NCBI GenBank assembly: GCA_947499775.1
Contig: CANMPY010000036.1
Location: forward strand, 1-10,570
Length of the DNA stretch: 10,570 nt
Source of the DNA: Bacteroidota bacterium
Lineage (GTDB): Bacteria > Bacteroidota > Bacteroidia > NS11-12g > UBA9320
Direction of reading: 5' to 3'
The notes beneath the pieces are model-generated. The model was given only the letters and a program-made list of their open reading frames with translations. It was not told the DNA's origin and made no database searches. Both the position numbers and the translations under genes were made by a program. Positions 1-6,463 of the stretch are shown here, one piece after another; position 1 is the stretch's first letter; every line of letters begins with the position of its first letter.

Positions 1-1
1 A

Positions 2-517
2 CTAAGTGTTCTATCTATTTTTATCCTGCCTGTCATTGCTTTTTTTAGCCTTCATTCGTTTCACAACCGAATTGTAAATTCATGGGCCGATATTTCAGCC
101 ATACTTCACAAACATGATGCTAACTACCAATCTATGGGTATGCGCATTGAAGCATCACGAACCGCAATCGACCTTGCCAAAAAACATCCATTACTTGGAG
201 TAGGTTGCACAAACTTAAATAAAGCAATGGCTATCCAATATGAATCAAATCACACCAATTTATTTATAGAGAATCGCATTTTACCCCACAATCAATTTAT
301 TTTAGAGACCACTATTCATGGCTTATTTGGTCTATTTTTATTACTTGTTTTTTTTGCCATTCCTCTTTTTTATCCGCTCAAAGAATTGCATGTTCTTTTT
401 ATTGCGCTTTGGTCTTTACTCCTTTTCGCATCCATGTTTGAATGTATTTTCGACCGACAACATGGAATTATCTTAATTGCTTTATTTTGGTTTCTATATC
501 ACGGCAAACGAACTTAG
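2..517 (+). CDS. O-antigen ligase-like membrane protein (C-terminal part)
   Basis: The frame is open from the window edge, so the 5' end lies outside; 171 residues are visible. The protein resembles the Wzy_C/O-antigen ligase family, polytopic inner-membrane proteins that join or polymerise lipid-linked glycans on the periplasmic side. What is seen: a hydrophobic segment at the left edge, then a hydrophilic loop containing GMRIEASRTA (Arg about residue 48 of the fragment) followed by HPLLGVG, then PHNQF with its His near residue 96. Two or three strongly hydrophobic helices follow and close the protein. The loop with 'R...W/A...PLLGVG' and the later 'HNxF/L...G..GL' pattern is the usual signature of this family's large periplasmic loop. 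It ends 145 bp before the next gene. The glycosyltransferase at the right end of the window is another surface-glycan gene but is far away. It could equally be a polymerase (Wzy) or a protein-glycan ligase (PglL-like), which the visible part cannot distinguish. Confidence 0.72.
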   Translation, partial: LSVLSIFILPVIAFFSLHSFHNRIVNSWADISAILHKHDANYQSMGMRIEASRTAIDLAKKHPLLGVGCTNLNKAMAIQYESNHTNLFIENRILPHNQFILETTIHGLFGLFLLLVFFAIPLFYPLKELHVLFIALWSLLLFASMFECIFDRQHGIILIALFWFLYHGKRT

Positions 518-590
518 ATATGGCTATAAAGTTTATTCATCGTATTCGAGTACATTTTTTTCTTAGTTCATTCAATCAAAAAAATGATAT

Positions 591-598
591 TATATTTG
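591..598 (+). promoter_or_regulatory. TAnnTTTG -7 promoter box of the outer-membrane protein gene
   Basis: TATATTTG matches the Bacteroidota primary-sigma -7 consensus TAnnTTTG exactly. No TTG/TTTG -33 element is visible at the usual spacing. Transcription from here would start near 603, giving a leader of about 60 nt, much longer than at the other promoters in this window. That leader contains the hairpin at 611-638. Confidence 0.5.
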
Positions 599-610
599 TT
601 TGTAAATACC

Positions 611-638
611 ACTTTTAGTTTGCTTAGCCTCTAAAAGT
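611..638 (+). promoter_or_regulatory. perfect 8-bp inverted repeat in the leader of the outer-membrane protein gene
   Basis: ACTTTTAG (611-618) and CTAAAAGT (631-638) are exact reverse complements separated by 12 nt. The repeat lies between the predicted -7 box and the ATG at 663. It could be an RNA hairpin in the 5' leader, a DNA operator, or a weak terminator for the upstream ligase gene. There is no U-tract directly after it, so termination is the least likely role. Confidence 0.4.
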
Positions 639-662
639 AAATTAGACTAAAGCATACACGTC

Positions 663-1427
663 ATGAAACTACGAATTAGCCTTTGCACTCTCCTATTCTT
701 ATGGTTTTTGCCCATAAGTGTAGCCCAAGAAAAAAGCAATGAATCAGAAAATACTGGTAAAGATGAAAATATTCCCAAGCGGTTTTTTATTTCATTAACC
801 ACCTCTACATATTTAGATATGATTGTGTCTCCATTAACGATCCACTTTGATGCTACTGGCAATTTTGACATCAATGGAAATCCTACTTTTAAAGATATAC
901 CCTACCAAACACAGGAATTAAATATTGTATCCTTCGGTATCGAACCCCGCTATAATCTAAAAGAGTTTGATGAAAACTCATCTTTATCCATCAGCGCACC
1001 TATTAGTTTGGGAATTGGCAATTCCTTTTCGGCCGCTAGTGATAACCTAATTGTAAGAGGTATTAATGGCTTTGGGTCTTTACAAGTTCCTCTATTATTT
1101 AAGCTAACTGTTGGCAATAGTTCGACCTATAATACCCAAAAGGACATTGGATTTAGTATAGGCGCAGGTGCTGAATTAAATAAAATTGGGTTAATAAATT
1201 TAATGGATATGTCAAATAAATACAATAAAGCCTTTGTATTACCCTGTTTTAGCGCAGGTTTCACGTTTATGAGAAACGATGGACCAATGGAGATAAATTT
1301 TAAATATGCGTTTGGGTCAATAAAAGTTCAGGAAATGGATGGACAAGGTAGAAGTTTGTTATTAGCGCAGCGTACCACGCGTGCTCAAACTTTTAAACTT
1401 TCATGGGTGTATTTATTGAACTATTAA
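663..1427 (+). CDS. exported, probable outer-membrane beta-barrel protein
   Basis: 254 residues. A clear signal peptide occupies residues 1-21: a basic start (KLR), a Leu/Phe-rich core and a likely signal peptidase I cut in SVA|QE, after Ala21. The mature protein begins with a short acidic, Ser/Asn-rich stretch. It continues with alternating hydrophobic and polar residues and many Gly/Asn/Ser turns, including FGIEPRYNL, LGIGNSF, GFSIGAGAEL and FSAGFTF, and ends KLSWVYLLNY. This pattern, with an aromatic last residue, suits a small outer-membrane beta barrel of about 8-10 strands. I do not recognise a named family; it is PorT/OmpW-like only in general character. The ATG at 663 is chosen because the signal peptide begins immediately. 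The gene stands alone, with its own -7 box at 591-598 and a possible terminator at 1458-1483. The substrate or role cannot be read from the sequence. Confidence 0.75.
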   Translation: MKLRISLCTLLFLWFLPISVAQEKSNESENTGKDENIPKRFFISLTTSTYLDMIVSPLTIHFDATGNFDINGNPTFKDIPYQTQELNIVSFGIEPRYNLKEFDENSSLSISAPISLGIGNSFSAASDNLIVRGINGFGSLQVPLLFKLTVGNSSTYNTQKDIGFSIGAGAELNKIGLINLMDMSNKYNKAFVLPCFSAGFTFMRNDGPMEINFKYAFGSIKVQEMDGQGRSLLLAQRTTRAQTFKLSWVYLLNY

Positions 1428-1457
1428 AATTTAGATATTTTAAAGATTCTTATTTTG

Positions 1458-1483
1458 CCTTTGGTTTTAATTAAAAGCCAAGG
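1458..1483 (+). terminator. possible stem-loop terminator after the outer-membrane protein gene
   Basis: CCTTTGG...CCAAGG pairs with one bulged T. The stem extends inward through TTTT/AAAA (with one bulged G) around an AATT loop, and TTTAT follows. The stem begins 30 bp after the stop codon. The following U-run is short, so this is a weak intrinsic terminator at best. On the minus strand the stem is followed by CAAAATA, which does not suit the convergent gene. Confidence 0.4.
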
Positions 1484-1554
1484 TTTATGCCTGAATTTAA
1501 AAGCGAATCATACCAAAACCGGGAGATGAGTTAGGCATTTAAAGCGTCTTTTAT

Positions 1555-2310
1555 TTAAATTTTTGCAGCCAGCATTCCAACCCATTCGTGTATAAGTGCT
1601 TCCCACCCAACTATAGCTGATGCTTTTGGCAAAACATAATTGGTAAAATCATATGAATTTTCTTTAATTCTTTTAATTCTAAAATCAACCGGATAGCAAT
1701 CCACAAAAAGTCCTACGGAGTTAAAAATTTTTGCACTACGAGGCATGTGTAATGCAGAGGTTATTAGCAATCTGCTTTTCCCAATATTATTTTTTTGAAT
1801 TATCTCTTTTGAAAACTTAGCATTTTCCATTGTGTTTCTAGCCTCAGGTTCCAAAATAATATCCTTTTCGGGTATACCCATTTGTATCCAAAATTTACGA
1901 ATATAATTTGCTTCCTTTAGGTAAGGTGGAAATACATTGGCCGAGCCTCCGCTAATAATTAATTTTTTTACCTGGCCATTTCTGTACAACAATACTGGCT
2001 CAGTAACCCTTTCGGCAGCTTCGCTAAATTGTAAAGAACGCGAAAAACTGTCGTAGCCTGCTGCGCCTGAAAGCACAATCGCACAATCGTAAACTTTACC
2101 TTGGGCCAATGGCTTAAATGGCATTTCATAACGCTCTAAACATTTTTCTAAAATAAAATTATTGGTTAAAACAAAACTCATTAAAACCCAAATACCTATG
2201 ACATATTTTCTTTTCTTGGCATTTTTCATTCGCCAAATCAGAAATAAACCGACAAATATCCAGAGCAATGGGCTCAGAAAAATAGAAACAAATTTTGATA
2301 TAATAAACAT
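1555..2310 (-). CDS. DUF218 (YdcF/SanA/ElyC-like) membrane-anchored protein
   Basis: 251 residues from the ATG at 2310-2308. Two hydrophobic segments (about residues 5-26 and 36-52) with a basic loop between them anchor the N-terminus in the inner membrane. The rest is a DUF218 domain. It shows DCAIVLSGAAG (75-85), KLIISGG (116-122) followed by the EAnYIR region, EPEARNTMENA (154-164) and LLITSALHMPRS (181-192), with later CYPVDFR. This is the family order: a Rossmann-like start, a GG turn, the 'E..ArNT.EnA' block and 'tSa.HmpRs'. Family members such as E. coli ElyC and SanA affect envelope and peptidoglycan integrity, but the biochemical activity is unsettled. The frame is open further upstream to an ATG at 2409, which would overlap the divergent mvaD gene. 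The family's usual N-terminus ('F.isK...fLSPL.W') begins at 2310, so I use that. A nonstandard -7-like sequence lies 22 bp upstream (2333-2341). Confidence 0.85.
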   Translation of the reverse strand: MFIISKFVSIFLSPLLWIFVGLFLIWRMKNAKKRKYVIGIWVLMSFVLTNNFILEKCLERYEMPFKPLAQGKVYDCAIVLSGAAGYDSFSRSLQFSEAAERVTEPVLLYRNGQVKKLIISGGSANVFPPYLKEANYIRKFWIQMGIPEKDIILEPEARNTMENAKFSKEIIQKNNIGKSRLLITSALHMPRSAKIFNSVGLFVDCYPVDFRIKRIKENSYDFTNYVLPKASAIVGWEALIHEWVGMLAAKI

Positions 2311-2332
2311 AGGAGAGTAAATTAATAATTGG

Positions 2333-2341
2333 CAAACAATA
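2333..2341 (-). promoter_or_regulatory. -7-like element with a 3-nt gap, DUF218 gene
   Basis: On the minus strand the sequence is TATTGTTTG, the TA...TTTG element with three rather than two intervening bases. It lies 22 nt before the ATG. It is the best candidate I find for this gene and is weaker than the exact boxes elsewhere in the window. Confidence 0.22.
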
Positions 2342-2361
2342 TGGTAATGGCAAAATAACAC

Positions 2362-2375
2362 TTGATAGTCATCAA
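2362..2375. promoter_or_regulatory. short palindrome between divergent DUF218 and mvaD genes
   Basis: TTGAT-AGTC-ATCAA is a perfect 5-bp inverted repeat with a 4-nt centre. It ends 15 bp upstream of the mvaD -7 box, at about the place of a -33 element, where an operator could act. Its shortness and the AT-rich background allow chance. Confidence 0.2.
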
Positions 2376-2390
2376 TACCAACTAAAATCT

Positions 2391-2398
2391 TAATTTTG
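2391..2398 (+). promoter_or_regulatory. TAnnTTTG -7 promoter box of mvaD, 5 nt before its start codon
   Basis: TAATTTTG is an exact -7 match. Only CCGAT separates it from the GTG start at 2404. In Bacteroidota, transcription starts about 4-7 nt after this box, so the mvaD transcript should begin at or next to the start codon. No -33 TTG lies at the usual 17-23 nt spacing; the nearest TTG is 26 nt away. Confidence 0.6.
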
Positions 2399-2403
2399 CC
2401 GAT

Positions 2404-3432
2404 GTGCAAAGTATAACTTGGAAATGCCCGTCAAATATTGCCCTCATTAAATATTGGGGAAAAAAAGGAAATCAATACCCTGCTAATCCATCTTTAAGCT
2501 TTACGCTTACCAATTGCCACACTATAACCACTTTGAGTTTTGAGCCAAAGGAAGATGACGGCACATTGCTATTATCCTTCTCGTATGATGGCGCCCCAAT
2601 GCCGACTTTTGAGCCTAAACTTGAACAGTTTTTTAACAATACCGAACACCTCTTCCCTTTCCTTACAAAATATTTAATTGAAATAAATACCACTAATACA
2701 TTCCCCCATTCAAGCGGAATAGCTTCATCGGCATCTGGAATGGCTGCTTTAGCACTTTGCTTATGCAGTATGGAAATGAAAATAGAAAAAACTTTATCAA
2801 CTGAAGATTTCTTTAAAAAAGCATCGAATGTAGCAAGACTAGGTAGTGGCAGTGCAAGTCGATCAACATTAGGCCCCGTTGTTATGTGGGGCAAGTCTGA
2901 TTCATTTGAAGAAAGTAGCGATGATTATGCCATTAAAGTTAGCAATGTGCACCCCATTTTCAACTCCTATTGCGATACCATTCTATTAGTGGACCAAGAC
3001 AAAAAAGAAGTTTCAAGTTCCGATGGACACGCATTATTGAAGAATAACCCCTTTGCTCAAATAAGATTTCAGGAAGCAAAGGCAAATTTAGAGCTATTGA
3101 ACAAAGCGCTTAAAGAAGGAAACTTAATTGGTTTCAATAATATTGTAGAGCAGGAAGCGATGATGCTTCATGCCATGATGATGACAAGTAAGCCTTATTT
3201 TTTACTCATCAAACCAAATACCTTGGCTATAATTCAAAAAGTGTGGGAGATGCGTTCGATACTAAATCTGCATATGACTATTACCTTAGATGCAGGTGCA
3301 AATGTCCATTTACTTTATCCTGAAAATGAAAAAGCCAGGGTCATAGCCTTTATTAATAAAGAACTTGTACAATTTTGTAATAGTAATTTTATTCACGACC
3401 ATGTTGGATTAGGTCCAATTGAAATGAACTAA
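2404..3432 (+). CDS. mvaD: diphosphomevalonate decarboxylase
   Basis: 342 residues, the usual family length. The enzyme is a cytoplasmic GHMP-superfamily protein that uses ATP to decarboxylate mevalonate 5-diphosphate to isopentenyl diphosphate, the last step of the mevalonate pathway. Visible motifs in order: CPSNIALIKYWGK (8-20), the family N-terminal substrate/ATP motif; FPHSSGIASSASGMAALA (100-117), the GHMP phosphate-binding loop; GSGSASRS (147-154) with the conserved Arg153; and TLDAGANVHLL (294-304), whose Asp296 matches the catalytic Asp of the yeast enzyme. The start is GTG at 2404. An in-frame stop (TAA at 2383-2385) bounds the frame upstream with no ATG between, and the family's N-terminus begins immediately. 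An out-of-frame ATG overlaps it (2402-2404). It is first of three isoprenoid genes on this strand; mevalonate kinase follows after 68 bp with its own -7 box. Confidence 0.95.
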   Translation: MQSITWKCPSNIALIKYWGKKGNQYPANPSLSFTLTNCHTITTLSFEPKEDDGTLLLSFSYDGAPMPTFEPKLEQFFNNTEHLFPFLTKYLIEINTTNTFPHSSGIASSASGMAALALCLCSMEMKIEKTLSTEDFFKKASNVARLGSGSASRSTLGPVVMWGKSDSFEESSDDYAIKVSNVHPIFNSYCDTILLVDQDKKEVSSSDGHALLKNNPFAQIRFQEAKANLELLNKALKEGNLIGFNNIVEQEAMMLHAMMMTSKPYFLLIKPNTLAIIQKVWEMRSILNLHMTITLDAGANVHLLYPENEKARVIAFINKELVQFCNSNFIHDHVGLGPIEMN

Positions 3433-3477
3433 CCTCGTTATCAATTTACTATTCACTGAATTTTCAAAATAATAAAT

Positions 3478-3485
3478 TATCTTTG
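3478..3485 (+). promoter_or_regulatory. TAnnTTTG -7 promoter box of the mevalonate kinase gene
   Basis: TATCTTTG is an exact -7 match ending 15 nt before the ATG at 3501. It predicts a leader of roughly 10 nt. The TTG at 3483-3485, an open in-frame alternative start, is part of this box and so is probably not translated. No -33 element is evident. Confidence 0.5.
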
Positions 3486-3500
3486 AACCAAATAAATGAA

Positions 3501-4442
3501 ATGTTGAAGAATCCTTTATTTTACGCAAAAATATTATTGTTTGGTGAATATGGCATCATACAGGATTCAATGGGCCTTTCCATTCCTTTTGATTTTTATA
3601 AAGGAAAATTAGTACTCTCACCCCTGTCAAATAATACCGACATTGAATCGAATCAATCCTTAAATCGGTTCTATACCTATTTGGTTGCAAACAGCAACGA
3701 AAACACACCATTACCGAAGCTAAATTTAACAAAATTTAAAACCGATATTGATAATGGATTAACCTTTGATAGTAGTATTCCACAAGGATTTGGCATAGGA
3801 AGCAGTGGGGCATTAGTTGCAGCAATCTACAATCAATATGCCTACAACAAAATTGAAGCAGAAAAAAGCATTTCGAAAAACGATATTTTACATTTAAAAA
3901 ATTGTTTCGGCACTATGGAAAATTTCTTTCATGGCCGTAGCAGTGGTTTAGATCCGCTAATTTGTTACCTAAATTTACCTGTGCTTATTAAATCGAAGAC
4001 GGATGTGGATACTATTGGCATACCATCTCAAAATGCCGAAGGAAAGGGTGCAATATTCCTACTCGACAGTGGCAATCCCAAAGACACTGAACCAATGGTT
4101 AACATTTTTTTAGAAAAAATGAAGAACGAGGGTTTTAGAAAGGTTATTACAGAACAATTCAAAAAATACAACGACGAATGTATTCATGCGTTTCTAAAAC
4201 ACGATTTCAATCCCTTGTTTAATAGCCTTAAAAAACTTTCGAACGTTGTATTTGAGCATTTCAAACCTATGATTCCAAACACGTTTCATAAGCTTTGGAA
4301 AGACGGTATAGATTCAAATACATACTATCTTAAATTATGCGGTTCGGGTGGTGGCGGCTATATCTTAGGATTTACCCCTGATTATCAAAAAGCCCTACCC
4401 CTCCTAAAAAACTATAAGCCCGAAGTAATTTACACCTTCTAA
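3501..4442 (+). CDS. mvk: mevalonate kinase (GHMP kinase)
   Basis: 313 residues from ATG 3501. It phosphorylates mevalonate to mevalonate 5-phosphate with ATP in the cytoplasm. Visible GHMP-kinase motifs: AKILLFGEYG (9-18), the N-terminal 'P.KiiLfGEha' block in which the expected Pro and His are replaced; IPQGFGIGSSGALVA (93-107), the ATP phosphate loop; E140 followed by HGRSSGLD (144-151), whose Glu and Asp match the Mg-binding and catalytic-base positions of mevalonate kinases; and KLCGSGGGG (278-286), motif 3. The frame is open 6 codons further upstream to a TTG at 3483, but that TTG lies inside the -7 box. The downstream UbiA gene begins 4 bp after the stop, so the two are surely co-transcribed. 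Phosphomevalonate kinase shares this fold. The 'E..FHG.sSG.D' motif favours mevalonate kinase, but the sequence alone does not rule the other out. Confidence 0.86.
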   Translation: MLKNPLFYAKILLFGEYGIIQDSMGLSIPFDFYKGKLVLSPLSNNTDIESNQSLNRFYTYLVANSNENTPLPKLNLTKFKTDIDNGLTFDSSIPQGFGIGSSGALVAAIYNQYAYNKIEAEKSISKNDILHLKNCFGTMENFFHGRSSGLDPLICYLNLPVLIKSKTDVDTIGIPSQNAEGKGAIFLLDSGNPKDTEPMVNIFLEKMKNEGFRKVITEQFKKYNDECIHAFLKHDFNPLFNSLKKLSNVVFEHFKPMIPNTFHKLWKDGIDSNTYYLKLCGSGGGGYILGFTPDYQKALPLLKNYKPEVIYTF

Positions 4443-4446
4443 AATC

Positions 4447-5334
4447 GTGACATCTGCTAAGCGACAAAAACGATTATTAGTAATCAAGGTCTTTGCGTTG
4501 CTTTCTATCATACGTTGGTTAAATATTGGTTTAACACTTTGCGCACAATACTTAGCTGCTGTTTTTGTTCTTAATCCAACAAAAAATTATATCGAAATTT
4601 TAAGTAATCCCAAACTTCATCTCATGACCTTGGCATCAGCATTTATTATTGCTGCGGGTTACATTCTAAATAGTTTTTATGATCTAGAAAAGGATTTGGT
4701 TAATAGGCCTAACAAAACGTTATTTGGAAGAATTGTAAGCCGCTCATTCTGCCTAAACTGTTATTTTGCTTTCAATACCATTGGGTTAATCCTTGCCATT
4801 TCAGCTTCATGGCGCATATTTATTTACTATTTAATATTTGCAATAGGCCTTTGGGCTTACTCTCATAAATTTCAAAAAATACCTGTATTGCGCGAAATAA
4901 TGGCCTCTATTTTATCGGTTACATCCTTTTTCAGTATCGGCATTTTTTACAAATACTTAACCTTTCCACTTTTTATTTATGGCTGCTTTGCTATGTTTAT
5001 AATATTTGCGCGCGAATTGGTTAAAGATTTAGAAGCCAATAGAGGAAATACGATTTATGGGTATGGTACTATGGCTACCTGGCTCGGTAAAAATAATTTG
5101 ATAAAAGGAATAATGGCGCTAAACTTCCTCTCAATAATTCCCCTCCTAGTATTATTGATTTGGGGCAAACTATTCTTACTAAGCCTTAGCTTAATTGCAC
5201 TTTGCCTCATTCTTAACTTAATTATTTATACAAAATTGTACCACTTTGATACCGATAAGAATGTAAGCCTGATTCATGATTTTTATAAATTTTATTTGGT
5301 AGTCATTATCGGTCTAGTTGTTTTAGTCCAATAA
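4447..5334 (+). CDS. UbiA-family prenyltransferase, possibly geranylgeranylglyceryl-phosphate type
   Basis: 295 residues from GTG at 4447, 4 bp after the mevalonate kinase stop; no ATG is available until residue 60. It is an integral membrane protein with about eight hydrophobic segments. UbiA enzymes move a prenyl group from its diphosphate to an acceptor, using two Asp-rich motifs that bind Mg. Motif 1 is intact: N75-SFY-D79-LEK-D83, followed by NRPNK. The second region reads RELVKDLEANRGN (189-201). Family members usually have a DxxxD here ending in GD, and both expected Asp positions are replaced (Ala197 and Asn201). YSHKFQK (138-144) is also family-like. Bacteroidota homologues beside mvaD are commonly annotated as geranylgeranylglycerol-phosphate geranylgeranyltransferase, the archaeal ether-lipid step. 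The genomic link to the mevalonate genes supports a prenyl-diphosphate substrate, but the acceptor is inferred and activity is not certain with motif 2 altered. Confidence 0.82.
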   Translation: MTSAKRQKRLLVIKVFALLSIIRWLNIGLTLCAQYLAAVFVLNPTKNYIEILSNPKLHLMTLASAFIIAAGYILNSFYDLEKDLVNRPNKTLFGRIVSRSFCLNCYFAFNTIGLILAISASWRIFIYYLIFAIGLWAYSHKFQKIPVLREIMASILSVTSFFSIGIFYKYLTFPLFIYGCFAMFIIFARELVKDLEANRGNTIYGYGTMATWLGKNNLIKGIMALNFLSIIPLLVLLIWGKLFLLSLSLIALCLILNLIIYTKLYHFDTDKNVSLIHDFYKFYLVVIIGLVVLVQ

Positions 5335-5343
5335 AAATTCAAA

Positions 5344-6093
5344 TTATTCTAAAGGCAATAGTCTTCTAATAGAATGAAGATTATGCGTTTTTAATTTTGT
5401 ATCTAGATTTATTATACCTTGAATGGTAAGTTGATCCACTTTAACAAATCCACTGCAATGTATTATCATTTGTTCGCCAAACACAATGCCTACATGATTT
5501 ACAGTACCATGTTCATTGGTAAAAAAAGCTAAATCACCAAGTGTTGCTTCCCCAAATGAAATGCTGCTTCCTAATACGGCTTGTTGGCTGCTATCCCTTG
5601 GCAGATTTATACCTACTAGCTTATAAATTAATTGCGTAAATCCACTACAATCTATGCCCCATGGCGTTCGCCCTCCCCATAAGTAAGGTGAATTAATTAA
5701 GGTGGTACTATGAAAATAAATATTTTCTTTAAGTTGCTCTAGGGTAAAATGAATGGATTTTAAATCTAGCAATTCGTCTCTTTCAACGCCAACCAAACAT
5801 TTAGCATCATATATCTCAGCGCCCTTTGGAACAAGATTATTCATATCATCATTGCCCAAATCACCTATAAAAAGTAAAGGATTATTCGTATATGAAAATT
5901 CAACAAATTGATTCTTCGCTATAAATCCTTCATATGAATCGAATAGGCATTTAATTTTCAACCAGTCTAAATTCGTATCTTGGGTAACTTCATATGTTTC
6001 GCCATATAGCAATTGGCTTACCATTTCGGCCCTGTGCGATGGTTCTGCCCTTAGCGCTATTGAACTTAAAAAGCAAATACCGACTTTATTCAT
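5344..6093 (-). CDS. NlpC/P60 cysteine endopeptidase with N-terminal SH3-like domain (YkfC-like)
   Basis: 249 residues. An N-terminal bacterial SH3-like region covers about residues 1-110, with the characteristic LRAEPSHRAEMVSQLLYGE (14-32) and W44...DSYEGFI (52-58). The C-terminal NlpC/P60 domain carries YLWGGRTPWGIDCSGF (137-152) with catalytic Cys149, NHVGIVFG (199-206) with His200, and His212 in the IIHCSG strand as third residue. This architecture matches gamma-D-glutamyl-L-diamino acid endopeptidases such as Bacillus YkfC and its Bacteroides relatives, which cut L-Ala-gamma-D-Glu from Dap in recycled muropeptides. There is no signal peptide, which agrees with a cytoplasmic recycling role. 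The ATG lies 2 bp after the ferredoxin stop, so translation is probably coupled within a two-gene operon. Its 3' end faces the UbiA gene with only 9 bp between the stops. Confidence 0.9.
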   Translation of the reverse strand: MNKVGICFLSSIALRAEPSHRAEMVSQLLYGETYEVTQDTNLDWLKIKCLFDSYEGFIAKNQFVEFSYTNNPLLFIGDLGNDDMNNLVPKGAEIYDAKCLVGVERDELLDLKSIHFTLEQLKENIYFHSTTLINSPYLWGGRTPWGIDCSGFTQLIYKLVGINLPRDSSQQAVLGSSISFGEATLGDLAFFTNEHGTVNHVGIVFGEQMIIHCSGFVKVDQLTIQGIINLDTKLKTHNLHSIRRLLPLE

Positions 6094-6095
6094 AC

Positions 6096-6443
6096 TTAAA
6101 GATGCAACCTTAATTTACGCGTCATCAATTCATCATGTGAATCTACATTTAGTTCATCGGGAATACAGCAATCCACAGGACACACTGCAGCACATTGCGG
6201 CTCCTCATGAAAACCCTCACATTCTGTGCATTTATCAGGTACAATATAATAAACCTCTGCCGAGATTGGTTCTTGTTTTGCGGATGCATCTACCTCTTCA
6301 CCGTTGCTTAAGACATATGGACCTGTAAGGTCGGTACCATCTTTCATAGCCCACATTGCCCCTGCTTCATATATTGCATTATTAGGGCACTCAGGTTCAC
6401 AAGCCCCACAGTTAATGCAATCGTTTGTTATTATTATTGCCAT
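6096..6443 (-). CDS. 2x[4Fe-4S] ferredoxin
   Basis: 115 residues. It is a small cytoplasmic electron carrier with two iron-sulfur clusters. The first motif is CINCGACEPECP (Cys9, 12, 15, 19, CxxCxxCxxxCP). The second is Cys72, 75, 84 and 88 (CxxC-x8-CxxxCP), followed by Cys92 and Cys93 in PVDCC. Each cluster takes three Cys from one motif and the fourth from the other. The segment of about 50 residues between the motifs (MWAMKDGTDLTG...), the longer second loop and the short C-terminal tail are typical of the Bacteroidota/Chromatium-like ferredoxin family. The frame is open upstream to 6560, but homology begins at the ATG 6443-6441 (MAIIITNDCINC), and an exact -7 box lies just before it. It is first in an operon with the NlpC/P60 gene. 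The redox partner is unknown, and nothing near it is an obvious ferredoxin oxidoreductase. Confidence 0.93.
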   Translation of the reverse strand: MAIIITNDCINCGACEPECPNNAIYEAGAMWAMKDGTDLTGPYVLSNGEEVDASAKQEPISAEVYYIVPDKCTECEGFHEEPQCAAVCPVDCCIPDELNVDSHDELMTRKLRLHL

Positions 6444-6455
6444 CGTATTGTGGCA

Positions 6456-6463
6456 CAAAGATA
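6456..6463 (-). promoter_or_regulatory. TAnnTTTG -7 promoter box of the ferredoxin operon
   Basis: On the minus strand TATCTTTG ends 12 nt before the ferredoxin ATG, predicting a leader of about 6-9 nt. It also decides the ATG at 6443 over upstream in-frame starts, which would lie ahead of the transcript. No TTG lies at -33. Confidence 0.5.

Noticed and set aside
2311..2409. N-terminal extension of the DUF218 protein to an ATG at 2409
   Set aside because: It would overlap the divergent mvaD start and its -7 box, and the extra 33 residues (GKIKILVGIDDYQ...) do not fit the family, whose membrane helix begins at 2310.
2472..2894. Minus-strand open frame of 140 codons inside mvaD
   Set aside because: The sense frame is an unmistakable diphosphomevalonate decarboxylase, and the reverse product has no recognisable features.
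3150..3195. ATG-rich repeat-like stretch in mvaD
   Set aside because: It encodes the conserved Met-rich helix EAMMLHAMMMTSKPY of the decarboxylase family, not a DNA repeat.
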